Positions 7,855 through 16,438 are shown, counted from the first letter of the stretch. The stretch: 41,892 nucleotides of DNA from JAKCDU01 sp035551615 (GCA_035551615.1 DASZNC010000113.1:1-41892), one strand, 5' to 3'. A program made the numbers and translations. The notes: a model not told the origin generated them from the sequence alone.

Positions 7855-8598
7855 TCAGAACACGGGGTGGTGGCCGCCGATCGACGGGGCCTGGAAGTAC
7901 CGCCGTCGATGCTCGGGCATGGTGACCACGATTTCCGGCGGGGCCGCCGGATTCGGGTCCCAGGCCGAGTTACCGGGTGAGTACTTCAACATCACGGCCA
8001 GACGGGTCTCCCGGGCCCGCCAGGGGATCGTGCAATGGGCCAGCGCCTCGGTGAAGACCAGTAGGGAACCGGCTGGCTGGCCGACCTCGACCAGGAGCGA
8101 TTCGGCCCCTGCCGGCATGGGCTGCCCGGCGTGGTGGCTGCCGGGTATGCAACCGAAGCCGCCGTCGCCCGGCCGGCTGTCGGTCAACGACCAGGAGAAG
8201 GTCAGCAGCCCACTGCGTGCCACTCCCATCCGCGACACCCAGTACTGGCCCGGATCGAACGGTTCCGCCGGTCCGTGAAGGCCCAGGCCGCCGGTCCCGG
8301 GAGCCATGATGATCCCGTAGGCATGGTCGAGCCGGACGTGCGGGCCGATCAGGTCGCCGAGCACGGCCTCGACCCAGGGATGGTCGATCAGGTCGGCGAA
8401 CGCCGGGTCCCAGTCGAACATGCGACCGCCCTGCCCGAACCGTTGCCGTTCGATCGAGTGGTCGGGAGCCGGCAGCCGCTGCGCCTCTATGGCTGACCGC
8501 AACCGGCGCACGGTGCGACCCGGTAGGGCCTGCTCGAGCAGGAGAAAGCCCTGCACGTCGAAGGTGTACCTCTGCAGTTCGCTCAGGCCGCCGGGCAC
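7855..8598 (-). CDS. Phytanoyl-CoA dioxygenase (PhyH) family protein
   Basis: A 247-aa double-stranded beta-helix protein of the PhyH family, whose members are Fe(II)/2-oxoglutarate oxygenases. It shows an N-terminal helix pair (FDVQGFLLLEQAL), a core strand with GLHGPAEP at residues 106-113, the CIPGSHHAG segment near residue 150, the distal iron His H188 in EALAHCTIPW, and the Arg after it (R194/R196) that usually holds 2-oxoglutarate. The HxD motif is not standard: H108 is followed by Gly-Pro, with the nearest acid at E112. Start GTG 8598 follows AAGGAGGT with ideal spacing. It diverges from the GGR-like gene across 137 bp. The substrate is unknown. Confidence 0.82.
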   Translation of the reverse strand: MPGGLSELQRYTFDVQGFLLLEQALPGRTVRRLRSAIEAQRLPAPDHSIERQRFGQGGRMFDWDPAFADLIDHPWVEAVLGDLIGPHVRLDHAYGIIMAPGTGGLGLHGPAEPFDPGQYWVSRMGVARSGLLTFSWSLTDSRPGDGGFGCIPGSHHAGQPMPAGAESLLVEVGQPAGSLLVFTEALAHCTIPWRARETRLAVMLKYSPGNSAWDPNPAAPPEIVVTMPEHRRRYFQAPSIGGHHPVF

Positions 8599-8735
8599 GC
8601 GACCTCCTTTGCCCTGATCGAACGCCGTCCGGTGGGCGGCGCATCGGTGAAAGGAAATGTATCGAGGCGGGCCCGTCTTCCGGGTGGCGACCGTCGACTA
8701 CAGGATCGGGGACCGGAAATGGGACGATGGGTCCC

Positions 8736-9977
8736 ATGTCTGACGTGCTGGTGATCGGCGCCGGTCCGGCCGGCGTGTCGGCGGCCATCACCCTGCGCCG
8801 CCTCGGCCGGCGGGTCACGATGGTCGACAAGGCCACATTTCCGCGTGACAAATGCTGCGGCGACGGGCTGACGGCGGCTGCCCTGCGCCGGGTCGAGGAC
8901 CTCGGGTTGGATCCGGTCCAGGTGGCGTCATGGGAACCGGTCGACCGGGTGGTCGTGGTCGCCGCGTCGGGCCGGGCCGTCGAGCTGCCGCTCGGCGGAC
9001 CTGGACTGTTCGCCGTGTCCGCCCGCCGGGCCGACCTCGATGCCGCCCTGGTCGATCTGGCCCGCAACGCCGGTGTCGAGGTCATCGAGGGCGAGGCCGT
9101 CACCGACGTGGGGCGGACGGCGACCGGCGTGTCGGTCCAGACCGACGGAGACCGCCGTCTCGATGCGGCCTACGCCATCGCCTGCGACGGGATGTGGTCC
9201 CCGACCCGGCGGCGACTGGGTCTGACCCCACCCGGGTACCTGGGTGAATGGCAGGCCGGGCGCCAGTACCTGGGCGGCACGGGGCCGCAGGCCAGGAAGC
9301 TGTGGGTGTGGTTCGAACCGGACATGATCCCGGGCTACGCCTGGTCGTTCCCGTTGCCCGGCGGCCATGTGAACTTCGGGTACGGCGTGATCCGGGGCCA
9401 CCACCAGACCCTGCGCGGCCAGGCCATCGACTGGCGGGAACGGCCCCACATCGCCGAGGTGCTGGGCCCCGGCACCGAGCCGGCCGGGCCCTGGCGGGCC
9501 TGGCCCATACCGGCCCGCATCGCCGACGCCGCCGCCCATGGCCTGGACGGGCGCGTCCTGTTCGCCGGCGACGCCGCCGGTGCGTGCGACCCGATGACCG
9601 GCGAGGGCATCGCCCAGGCCCTGGAGACCGGGGAGGCGGCCGCCCGGGCCGTCGTCCAGGCCGGCCCGGGCCGTCCCGACCGGGCCGCCGATCGATACGG
9701 CCGGTCCCTGCGCTGGGGCATGGTCACCGACGACCGGTTGGCCCGCGTCCTCTCGGCCGTCCTGGCCCGTCCCGGTGGTTCCGACCGGGCTCTCGGCCTG
9801 GTGGCCGCATCGGACTGGTGCCGACGCAACTTCGCCCGGTGGATGTTCGAGGACTATCCGCGAGCCGCGCTGGCCACTCCGCACCGCTGGCACCGCCGCA
9901 TGTTCACCCGGGACGGGGCCTATGCGTCGGTTGGCCCGAGGCCCCGATCGACCACTACCGTCGCCTCTCATGAGTGA
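8736..9977 (+). CDS. Geranylgeranyl reductase family flavoprotein
   Basis: A 413-aa FAD-dependent oxidoreductase of the geranylgeranyl reductase/menaquinone reductase (MenJ-like) group. The Rossmann motif GAGPAG is at residues 8-13, the family CCGDGL signature at about 40-45, and the second FAD motif GRVLFAGDAAGACDP is followed by GEGIAQALETG. Family members saturate prenyl double bonds of lipids or quinones, or act as related hydroxylases. ATG 8736 (MSDVLVIG) places the Rossmann strand at the very N-terminus; ATG 8727 is also in frame. Its end overlaps the next gene by 8 nt. Quinone or isoprenoid tail reduction is the favoured role. Confidence 0.85.
   Translation: MSDVLVIGAGPAGVSAAITLRRLGRRVTMVDKATFPRDKCCGDGLTAAALRRVEDLGLDPVQVASWEPVDRVVVVAASGRAVELPLGGPGLFAVSARRADLDAALVDLARNAGVEVIEGEAVTDVGRTATGVSVQTDGDRRLDAAYAIACDGMWSPTRRRLGLTPPGYLGEWQAGRQYLGGTGPQARKLWVWFEPDMIPGYAWSFPLPGGHVNFGYGVIRGHHQTLRGQAIDWRERPHIAEVLGPGTEPAGPWRAWPIPARIADAAAHGLDGRVLFAGDAAGACDPMTGEGIAQALETGEAAARAVVQAGPGRPDRAADRYGRSLRWGMVTDDRLARVLSAVLARPGGSDRALGLVAASDWCRRNFARWMFEDYPRAALATPHRWHRRMFTRDGAYASVGPRPRSTTTVASHE
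9956..9961 (+). promoter_or_regulatory. -10 box TACCGT for the SDR gene, inside the GGR gene
   Basis: TACCGT lies 8 nt before ATG 9970, within the last codons of the upstream flavoprotein gene. The SDR may therefore have its own leaderless transcript besides read-through. Confidence 0.45.
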
Positions 9978-10875
9978 AATCGGCTTCGACGGCAAAGTTG
10001 CGATCGTTACCGGTGCAGGTGGTGGCCTGGGCCGCCAGCACGCCCTCCTGCTGGCCTCACGCGGGGCCCGCGTCGTCATCAACGACCTGGGTGGTTCGGT
10101 GTCCGGCGAGGGCTCGGATCTGGGCCCGGCCGACAAGGTCGCCCAGGAGATCCGCGACGCCGGCGGCGAAGCCGTCTCCGACGGCCACAGCGTGTCCACC
10201 GCCGAGGGCGGGGCCGCCATCGTGCAGACGGCGATAGACGCCTACGGCCAGATCGACATCGTCGTGAACAACGCCGGGATCCTGCGGGACAAGAGCTTTC
10301 ACAACCTGACGCCCGACCTGCTCGAGCCGGTCCTTGACGTCCACCTGAAGGGCGCCTTCTACGTCACCCAGCCGGCCTGGGTGAAGATGCGCGACCAGGG
10401 CTACGGCCGCATCATCAACACCACGTCGCAGTCCGGGGTGCTCGGCAACTTCGGCCAGGCCAACTACGGGGCGGCCAAGATGGGCCTGGTCGGCCTCACC
10501 CGGGTGCTGGCCATCGAGGGGGCCAAGTACAACATCAAGGCCAACGCCATCGCCCCGGTCGCCCGTACCCGCATGACCGAGGACCTGATGGGGGCGGCGG
10601 CCGAGAAGCTCGACCCCGACCTGGTTTCGCCGGTCGTGGCCTGGCTGGCCTCGGAGGACTGTTCGGTGACCGGCGAGGTGTTCACCGTCGCCGCCGGCCG
10701 GGTCGCCCGCTTCTTCGTCGGTATGACGAAGGGCTACTTCAACAACCAGCTCACCGTCGAGGACGTCCGCGACCACCTGGCCGACATCCGCAACGAGGAC
10801 GGCTATCTGGTCCCGGCCAACTCCAGCGAAGAGACCGCCTTCCTGTTCCAGATGCTGCAGGACAACGCCGGCTGA
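9970..10875 (+). CDS. SDR, 3-hydroxyacyl-CoA dehydrogenase type
   Basis: A 301-aa classical short-chain dehydrogenase. The cofactor motif TGAGGGLG is at about 14-21, NNAG at 100-103, Ser in the TTSQSG strand, and the catalytic YxxxK is Y166/K170. The long insert after strand 2 (NDLGGSVSGEGSD) and the extended C-terminus are typical of the dehydrogenase part of the peroxisomal multifunctional protein 2 and bacterial homologues, which oxidise 3-hydroxyacyl-CoA in beta-oxidation. NAD(H) is favoured by the Asp in VINDLGG. ATG 9970 overlaps the GGR-like gene by 8 nt. An open frame extends far upstream but lies within that gene. A fatty-acid or sterol side-chain role is inferred. Confidence 0.88.
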   Translation: MSEIGFDGKVAIVTGAGGGLGRQHALLLASRGARVVINDLGGSVSGEGSDLGPADKVAQEIRDAGGEAVSDGHSVSTAEGGAAIVQTAIDAYGQIDIVVNNAGILRDKSFHNLTPDLLEPVLDVHLKGAFYVTQPAWVKMRDQGYGRIINTTSQSGVLGNFGQANYGAAKMGLVGLTRVLAIEGAKYNIKANAIAPVARTRMTEDLMGAAAEKLDPDLVSPVVAWLASEDCSVTGEVFTVAAGRVARFFVGMTKGYFNNQLTVEDVRDHLADIRNEDGYLVPANSSEETAFLFQMLQDNAG

Positions 10876-10954
10876 GGACGTGCGTGCGCCGCTCGCCGGC
10901 CGGGTCGCTCCGGAAGCGGGCGGCCGGTTGCGGCCGGCGTCTCCAGGCCGTCCC

Positions 10955-11488
10955 TCAGAGGGTCACCCGGTGGCGCAGCTCCCATCTGGAGCCGTGACCG
11001 CCAACCATCACCCATACCTCCTCGGCGCGGCACCGGACCGGTAGCCGGGTGGCCACGTCGTCGGCGATCGGCGCCAACTCGACGCCGTCGCTGGCGTGGG
11101 CGACGGTCAGGTGCGGGATCACCTCGTCGAATTCGTCGTCCCACGGCGGAGTGTGGAAGCGGTCGGCCAGCCGGTGGGTGAGCTTCAGGAACGGGTCGGC
11201 CGGTTCCGGCGCCACCCACAGCACCCGCCGGCCGAACCAGTCCACCCGCGTCAGGTCGAAGTCGAACGCATCGACCTCGGACAACTCGTCGTCGAGTTCC
11301 CGCAGATCGTCGTCGGTGATCTCGTCGGGCGGCAACCACGGCACGAGGAGGGTCACGTGGGCAGGCACACCGGCAGCGGCCACGGGGTCGTGTTCGAAAC
11401 GCCATTCACCGACCACCGAGTCGGCGGCCGGCACGGGGATGAGCACCGCGCTCTGCACTCGTCCGCTGCTGGTTCCGACGCTCACCAT
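10955..11488 (-). CDS. 2'-5' RNA ligase family (2H phosphoesterase)
   Basis: A 177-aa 2H-phosphoesterase fold protein with the two required motifs, HVT (H44-T46) and HLT (H126-T128), about 80 residues apart. Members hydrolyse or ligate 2',3'-cyclic phosphate or 2'-5' linked RNA ends; many bacterial paralogues have no known substrate. ATG 11488 lies 9 nt after TAGTTT, whose TAG is also the stop codon of ligC, so the gene probably has its own leaderless promoter as well as being downstream of the ligase. A nucleic-acid end-processing role alongside the ligase is attractive but only inferred from adjacency. Confidence 0.85.
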   Translation of the reverse strand: MVSVGTSSGRVQSAVLIPVPAADSVVGEWRFEHDPVAAAGVPAHVTLLVPWLPPDEITDDDLRELDDELSEVDAFDFDLTRVDWFGRRVLWVAPEPADPFLKLTHRLADRFHTPPWDDEFDEVIPHLTVAHASDGVELAPIADDVATRLPVRCRAEEVWVMVGGHGSRWELRHRVTL

Positions 11489-11497
11489 CGTCCGCTG

Positions 11498-11503
11498 AAA
11501 CTA
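11498..11503 (-). promoter_or_regulatory. -10 box TAGTTT overlapping the ligC stop codon
   Basis: Minus-strand TAGTTT (11503 to 11498) starts with the ligC TAG stop and ends 9 nt before ATG 11488. Confidence 0.5.
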
Positions 11504-12571
11504 GCGACTATCGCGGGCGCCGAAGACATCGGACAGCAGAGCCGGCACGGCCACGTCCAGCTGGTCGTAGGTACAGCTGCGGGCGTCACGCTCGGGCCGC
11601 CAGCGCCGGAACCGGGCGGTGTGGCGTAACCGGCGCCCCTGCAGGTGCTCGAATGCGGCTTCGACGACCAGGTCCGGGCGGAGCAGTTCGAAGCTCAGGT
11701 CCTTCTTGGCGTTCCAGCGGCTGCCCACGCCGGGCGTCTTGCCGCCGTCGGCGGCCATGAACTCCGACCACTGGCCCCACGGATGCTCGTCCGGGTCACG
11801 GTACGGGGCCAGCTCCTCGACCAGCTGCCGCCGGCGATCGGCCGGGAAGGATCCGATGACGCCGACGTGGTTGAGGTCGTCGCCGTCGTAGAGGCCCAGC
11901 ATGAGCGACCCGACGACCGACTGGTCGGTCTTGTACCAGCGGAACCCGCCGACGACGAAGTCTCCGGTGCGCTCGTGCTTGACCTTGATCATGATCCGTT
12001 GATCGGGCCGGTACCCGATGTCGGTGCCCTTGGCCACCACGCCGTCGAGGCCGGCGCCCTCGAAGCGTTCGAACCAGTCCCGGGCAGTGGCCGGATCGGA
12101 GGTGATCGGGGTCAGATGGATGGGCGGCCGGGCCGAACCGAGCGCCGTCTCCAACTCGTGCCGTCGCTCCGAGAAGGCCACATCGCGAAGGTCCCGATCA
12201 CCGAGGGCCAGGACGTCGAAGGCGACGAAGCGGGCCGGCGTCTCCCGGGACAGCATCTCGACCCGGGACGCAGCCGGATGGATCCGCTGCGACAGGCGGT
12301 CGAAGTCCAGTCCGTCCGGCCCGTCGAGCACGATCTCGCCGTCCACCACGCACCGTTCGGGCATCTCCGCCTTCACGGCAGCCACCACGTCGGGGAAGTA
12401 CCGGGTCAGCGGCTTGCCGTTCCGGCTGCCCAGCTCGACCTCGTCTCCGTCCCGGAAGACGATGCAGCGGAACCCGTCCCACTTCGGTTCGTAGAGGTAG
12501 GAACCGGTGGGCAAGTCCTTGGCCGCCTTGGCCAGCATCGGCTCCACGGGCGGCATCACCGGCAGTTTCAT
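11501..12571 (-). CDS. ligC: ATP-dependent DNA ligase (LigC type)
   Basis: A 356-aa ATP-dependent DNA ligase. The nucleotidyl-transfer motif I is EPKWDGFR with the adenylated lysine K30. Motif III-like VAFDVLALG and motif IV-like GLDGVVAKG follow, then motif V IMIKVKHERTGDFVVGG. A C-terminal OB domain covers roughly residues 205-340. The short length, without LigD primase or nuclease domains, matches mycobacterial LigC, a stand-alone repair ligase. It joins 3'-OH and 5'-phosphate DNA ends using ATP. ATG 12571 is preceded 8 nt upstream by TAGGGT. The next gene downstream is a 2H phosphoesterase. No Ku or LigD gene is in the window. Confidence 0.92.
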   Translation of the reverse strand: MKLPVMPPVEPMLAKAAKDLPTGSYLYEPKWDGFRCIVFRDGDEVELGSRNGKPLTRYFPDVVAAVKAEMPERCVVDGEIVLDGPDGLDFDRLSQRIHPAASRVEMLSRETPARFVAFDVLALGDRDLRDVAFSERRHELETALGSARPPIHLTPITSDPATARDWFERFEGAGLDGVVAKGTDIGYRPDQRIMIKVKHERTGDFVVGGFRWYKTDQSVVGSLMLGLYDGDDLNHVGVIGSFPADRRRQLVEELAPYRDPDEHPWGQWSEFMAADGGKTPGVGSRWNAKKDLSFELLRPDLVVEAAFEHLQGRRLRHTARFRRWRPERDARSCTYDQLDVAVPALLSDVFGARDSR

Positions 12572-12579
12572 CGACTGTC

Positions 12580-12585
12580 ACCCTA
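12580..12585 (-). promoter_or_regulatory. -10 box TAGGGT for ligC
   Basis: Minus-strand TAGGGT ends 8 nt before ATG 12571, the leaderless arrangement common in this window. Confidence 0.5.
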
Positions 12586-12642
12586 GGCCGACCCGGCACT
12601 CCCGGTACGAGGGGAGCGCCGAGTCGCCTTTTCGGCGATGTG

Positions 12643-13236
12643 CTAGCCGCCGAGCAACGCCTGGATGGCCTGGCCGACCTGATCGGCCTGACCGGCGAAG
12701 GACTGGAGAACGGCCTGGCCGCTCTCATTGATCGCCCGATCCTGCTGGGCATTCTGGGCCAGCGCGTAGAAGTCGATGGCGTCGTCGAGGCCACCCCACG
12801 CCGAGCTCAACTGGCCCTCCTGCGCCCCTCCGGCGCCGCCGGCGCCGCCGGCGCGAGCGACGATGGCACTCCCGAGCTCGAGGAGCTGGGCCCCGATCCC
12901 GAATGGGACCGACGCCTCGGCGGCCTTCATGAATGCGATACCGGCCGCCGACGCGAACCGGGCCACATCAGAGGGTTCGGCCACCGACGGGGTGGCCAGC
13001 GACGCGGCGTCGGCCATGGCCTGCCCCGCCTCGTGGGCCGCATCGACAAACGCGGCGATGGCGTGCGGCAACGGGATGAACGCATACGCGTTCTGGTCGT
13101 ACCACTGCTGGGCCGACGACGCCTGGTCGGCGTGGAGGGTCTCGTCCATGCCGTTCCCGGAAACGTGGATCATGCCGTCGTCGAGCAGGTCGATCCGATA
13201 GCCGTCGGAGTCGGTGAAAGAGTCGGTTACAGACAT
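12643..13236 (-). CDS. Hypothetical Ala-rich helical protein
   Basis: I recognise no family in this 197-aa protein. It is acidic and very Ala-rich, begins with a short polar beta-like part (residues 1-35), continues as a series of amphipathic Ala-rich helices (about 40-130), has a flexible Gly/Ala stretch at about 130-142, and ends in another helix pair (145-197). No signal peptide or convincing TM segment is seen, although 110-127 is moderately hydrophobic. ATG 13236 has AAGGGGG about 12 nt upstream and TAGACT near 13263-13268 as a possible -10. The helical pattern faintly recalls WXG100-like or PE-like exported proteins, but no WxG motif in the right place supports that. It lies between malQ and ligC on the same strand. 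Confidence 0.7.
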   Translation of the reverse strand: MSVTDSFTDSDGYRIDLLDDGMIHVSGNGMDETLHADQASSAQQWYDQNAYAFIPLPHAIAAFVDAAHEAGQAMADAASLATPSVAEPSDVARFASAAGIAFMKAAEASVPFGIGAQLLELGSAIVARAGGAGGAGGAQEGQLSSAWGGLDDAIDFYALAQNAQQDRAINESGQAVLQSFAGQADQVGQAIQALLGG

Positions 13237-13294
13237 GAGTCAGGGCCCCCTTACCGACGCGAAGTCTAAAGGGGCACCGCTGGTGCCGACGTAA

Positions 13295-15094
13295 CTACGT
13301 CCTTTCGGTGCGGGCGAGCAGCTCGGCCAGCCGGACCGCCAGCGGGCTCTCCTCGATGGTCTCGAGCGGGACGGGCAGCGGGATGCACCAGTTCGGCCAC
13401 GCACCGGTGGTGCCCGGCATGTTCGGTCGCTCCTCCACCGCCAGAACATCGTCGAGCGTGGCGACGAGAAGGGTGCAGGGCGACCCAGCCAGATCGCGGT
13501 ACACGGCGGTGATCACCGCTTCAATGTCGTCGTCGCCGGCGACGGTCCGTACCTTGGCCACGAGTTCGGCCGACGCCTCCTCGTTCGGTTCCGTTCCGAT
13601 GTCGCGCTGGGCCTGCACATCCGACCCGGTCACCACGCCGGCGACGGTCGGCAGGTCGTGGGTGGTGATCGCAGCCATGGCCGCCTCCGGCCACTCCGAG
13701 GGTGGATGGTCCTCGAACCACCACAGCCGGTACGAGAGGACGTGCCGCTCGGCCAGGTCCCAGCGCACCTCGTCCTCGACGGTTCCCAGGTCCTCGCCCA
13801 CCACGTAGGCACCGGCTCGCTCCGCTTCCAGCGCCAGGATGTTCAGCAGGTCGTGATGGGGGTAGCGCACGTAGGTGCCGGCGCCGGCACCGACGTCGGC
13901 CGGGATCCAGAACAGCCGGAACAGGCCCATGACATGGTCCACCCGCAAGCCGGCACCGTGGGTCATCCCGGAGCGCAGGGCGGCGATCCACGGTTCGTAT
14001 CCGCCGGCGCGCAACCGCCACGGGTCGAACGGGGGCAGGCCCCAGTCCTGGCCCCGCGTGTTGAACTCGTCGGGTGGGGCGCCGACCGACATGCCCTCGG
14101 CGAAGGTGTCACGCCAGATCCAAGAATCGGGCCCGGTCGGGTCGACCCCTACGGCCAGATCTATCACCAGGCCCAGCTCGGCGTCGGCCGACGCCAGCTG
14201 GGTCTCGGACACCCATTGGAGCCACTCGTGGAACCGCACGCGGTCGGGGTGCGCGGCCGCCTCAGCCCCCTCCGGCCATTCCCGCCAGACCGGTCCGTGC
14301 ACCTCGGCGACCGCGCAGTAGGTGGCGAACCGCTGCAGCTGGGAGCCGTGTTCGGTTCGGAATCGGGCCAGGCCGGCGTCGTCGCGGCTACGGGCGAACG
14401 CCGCCTCCAGGGCCGGCCGCTTGACCGCCCACACCTGGTCGCGGTCAATGCGGGCGGTTCCGTTCAGCGCCCGGCCGGCGGCGGCCGCATCGGCAAGGCC
14501 ATCGCCACCGGCACCCGGGGCCTGCTCAACGGCGATGTAGAGGGGGTTGAGGAAGCAGCGGCTGCCCGGGTAGTACGGGCTGGGTTGCTGGTGTTCGGCA
14601 GGCGTAGACGCATGGAGCGGGTTGACGAGAGTGAAGCCGGCACCGAGGCCCCTCGCCCACCGACCCAACTCGGCCAGGTCGGCCAGGTCCCCCATCCCCC
14701 AGCTGTGCCCGGAGCGGGTGGCGTAGAGCTGGCTGGCGAAACCCCACTGCCGCCCGGAGGGGACCGGCACCCGTCCCGGGCTGACGATCAACGGATGAGG
14801 CGGGCGGTCGTCGGGCTCGAAGGTGTGGTAGCCGGTCGGGAGATCGGTAGGAAGCGGTCCGGCCACCGCTAACCGGCCCCCGTCTTCTGTCACCACCTGA
14901 CCGGACCCGATGTCGGGAAGCGGGTGGTCGGTCCGCACCGTGACGGCGAGGGGCCCGGGCGGGCCGTGCTCACCCGCCCCCATGGCGGCGAGGATGGCGG
15001 CGACCGTCTCCGGTTCGGCCTCCCGCCAGTTTCCGGCGTAGTCGTGGTAGCCGGTGGACACTCCCCAGTGTTCGGCATGCGCGGACGTCGTCAC
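13295..15094 (-). CDS. malQ: 4-alpha-glucanotransferase (amylomaltase, GH77)
   Basis: A 599-aa GH77 enzyme that transfers alpha-1,4-glucan segments between maltodextrins in glycogen and maltose metabolism. The catalytic nucleophile is D386 in GLRVDHVMGLF and the acid/base is E434 in VVGEDLGTVE. Other family segments are NPLHAS near 158, GQDWGLPPFDP near 348 and TTHDLPTVAG further on. An extra N-terminal domain of about 110 residues precedes the barrel, as in actinobacterial MalQ. Start GTG 15094 is the first in the frame, and TAGGGC 6 nt before it resembles the -10 pattern. The divergent DUF72 gene begins 23 bp away, so the two promoters overlap. No other glycogen gene is nearby. Confidence 0.93.
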   Translation of the reverse strand: MTTSAHAEHWGVSTGYHDYAGNWREAEPETVAAILAAMGAGEHGPPGPLAVTVRTDHPLPDIGSGQVVTEDGGRLAVAGPLPTDLPTGYHTFEPDDRPPHPLIVSPGRVPVPSGRQWGFASQLYATRSGHSWGMGDLADLAELGRWARGLGAGFTLVNPLHASTPAEHQQPSPYYPGSRCFLNPLYIAVEQAPGAGGDGLADAAAAGRALNGTARIDRDQVWAVKRPALEAAFARSRDDAGLARFRTEHGSQLQRFATYCAVAEVHGPVWREWPEGAEAAAHPDRVRFHEWLQWVSETQLASADAELGLVIDLAVGVDPTGPDSWIWRDTFAEGMSVGAPPDEFNTRGQDWGLPPFDPWRLRAGGYEPWIAALRSGMTHGAGLRVDHVMGLFRLFWIPADVGAGAGTYVRYPHHDLLNILALEAERAGAYVVGEDLGTVEDEVRWDLAERHVLSYRLWWFEDHPPSEWPEAAMAAITTHDLPTVAGVVTGSDVQAQRDIGTEPNEEASAELVAKVRTVAGDDDIEAVITAVYRDLAGSPCTLLVATLDDVLAVEERPNMPGTTGAWPNWCIPLPVPLETIEESPLAVRLAELLARTERT

Positions 15095-15104
15095 AGGGGA
15101 GCCC

Positions 15105-15110
15105 TACCCT
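15105..15110 (+). promoter_or_regulatory. -10 box TACCCT for the DUF72 gene
   Basis: TACCCT lies 7 nt before GTG 15118 and 10 bp from the divergent malQ start codon. The two core promoters must overlap. Confidence 0.5.
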
Positions 15111-15117
15111 GGTGGGC

Positions 15118-16074
15118 GTGTTCCACGTGGAGGAGGAAGCCGGCGCGTCCGTTGCCGTCGACGGGAGGCGCGTTCTCTTCGGTACCACGTCCTGGGCCGA
15201 TCGGGGCCTGGTCGCAGCCGGCTCCTTCTATCCCCGGAAGTCGATGACCGCCCGGGAGCGCCTGGGTTACTACGCGTCCCGGTTCCCGGTGACGGAGGTG
15301 GCGACCACCTTCCGTTTCCCGCCCACCTCCGACCTGGCCGCTCAATGGGTGGACCGCACACCTGAGGGCTTCACCTTTGACATACGGGTGTGGTCGCTGC
15401 TGACCGGCGCGCCGACCATGCCCGACTCGTTGTGGCCCGACCTTCAGGGGGCGGTACCGCCGCGGCACCACGACTCGCGCCGCCTGTACTCGTCCCATCT
15501 GCCGGCCGATGTGCTGGAGGAGTGCTGGAGCCGCTTCCTCCACGCCCTGGAGCCGTTGCGTGGGGCCGGCCGGCTGGGAGCGTTGATCCTGCAGTACCCC
15601 GGTTGGATCAGTCCCCGCCCGGAGGCGTGGGCCGAGTTGGCTCTGGCCGGACGCCGGCTGGCCGGCTACCGGGTCGCCACCGAGTTCCGCAGCCCGAAGT
15701 GGATGGCCGGCGACGCCGACGGTGGGCATGAGTCCCAGTTGGAGTGGCTGGAGGAACACGGCCTGGCCTACGTCTGCGTCGACGGTCCCGGCCAGGGACC
15801 GCGAGCCGGGTGCGGGATGGTGGCGGCCACCGCCGACGTGTCGGTCGTGCGGTTCATCGGCCGGCGGCAGGTCGATGACCAGCGGTGGACGTCCCCGTAC
15901 CGGTACCGGTCGGAGGAGCTGGCCGAATGGGTACCGCGCCTGCGGGAACTGGCCGCATCGTCGGCCGAGGTCCATGTGCTCATGGACAACTGCTGGGGCT
16001 CCGATGCGGTTGACAACGCCCTGGATCTAGCTCGATTGTTCCGGGCCGACATCGGGGCTGACCTGCACGACTGA
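15118..16074 (+). CDS. DUF72 (YecE-like) protein
   Basis: A 318-aa TIM-barrel-like protein of the DUF72 family. It shows the family opening FGTTSWADRGLV...FYP, the ERLGYYASRFPVTEVATTF strand-helix unit, the LGALILQYPGWI segment, VATEFRSPKWM, and the closing VHVLMDNCWGSDAVDNA in place of the usual Y-F-N-N motif. The biochemical function of DUF72 is not established. GTG 15118 was chosen because TACCCT lies 7 nt upstream; GTG 15112 is only 1 nt from that box. The gene diverges from malQ and its last 48 bp overlap the end of the convergent SnoaL-like gene. Confidence 0.85.
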   Translation: MFHVEEEAGASVAVDGRRVLFGTTSWADRGLVAAGSFYPRKSMTARERLGYYASRFPVTEVATTFRFPPTSDLAAQWVDRTPEGFTFDIRVWSLLTGAPTMPDSLWPDLQGAVPPRHHDSRRLYSSHLPADVLEECWSRFLHALEPLRGAGRLGALILQYPGWISPRPEAWAELALAGRRLAGYRVATEFRSPKWMAGDADGGHESQLEWLEEHGLAYVCVDGPGQGPRAGCGMVAATADVSVVRFIGRRQVDDQRWTSPYRYRSEELAEWVPRLRELAASSAEVHVLMDNCWGSDAVDNALDLARLFRADIGADLHD

Positions 16075-16431
16075 GCCGTGGTGGCCGACCATGCGCCACC
16101 CCGTCGCCTTGCGCACGAACAGGTTGATGGTGGAGACGGTCACCCCGCCCTGGTCGCCCAGCAGGTTCTCGTCGAGGGACACCCAGGCCGCGTCGCCAAC
16201 CACGTTGACCTGCTCCCGGGTGAGGACGAACTGCAACTGGGCCCCGTTCTGGAACAGGGCGAAAAAGGAGGCGGCCACCGGTCCCCACCCCTCCAACCGG
16301 GCCCACCCCGGATGGGTGCACACGGCCTGGTCGGACCGCTCCCACACGTCGGACATGGCCTCCATGTCCCGCGCCTCGAACGCCTCGTAGTAGCGGCGGT
16401 TGGCGGCCAGCACGGCCTCGGCGTCGGTCAC
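16027..16431 (-). CDS. SnoaL-like / NTF2-fold protein
   Basis: A 134-aa protein with a cone-shaped alpha+beta NTF2-like fold (SnoaL_3/DUF4440 type). It has the N-terminal helices VLAANRRYYEAFEARDMEAMSDVW, then CTHPGWARLEGWGPVAASFFALF, and the strands with INLFVRKATGWRMVGHHGSVV. In several families this fold binds small hydrophobic ligands or acts as an isomerase or cyclase; no catalytic set identifies a reaction here. I chose GTG 16431 (VTDAEAVLAAN) because TACCTT lies 7 nt upstream; ATG 16503 would add 24 Pro/Gly-rich residues outside the fold. It is convergent with the DUF72 gene and overlaps it by 48 bp. Confidence 0.8.
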   Translation of the reverse strand: MTDAEAVLAANRRYYEAFEARDMEAMSDVWERSDQAVCTHPGWARLEGWGPVAASFFALFQNGAQLQFVLTREQVNVVGDAAWVSLDENLLGDQGGVTVSTINLFVRKATGWRMVGHHGSVVQVSPDVGPEQSS

Positions 16432-16438
16432 CGCCACG

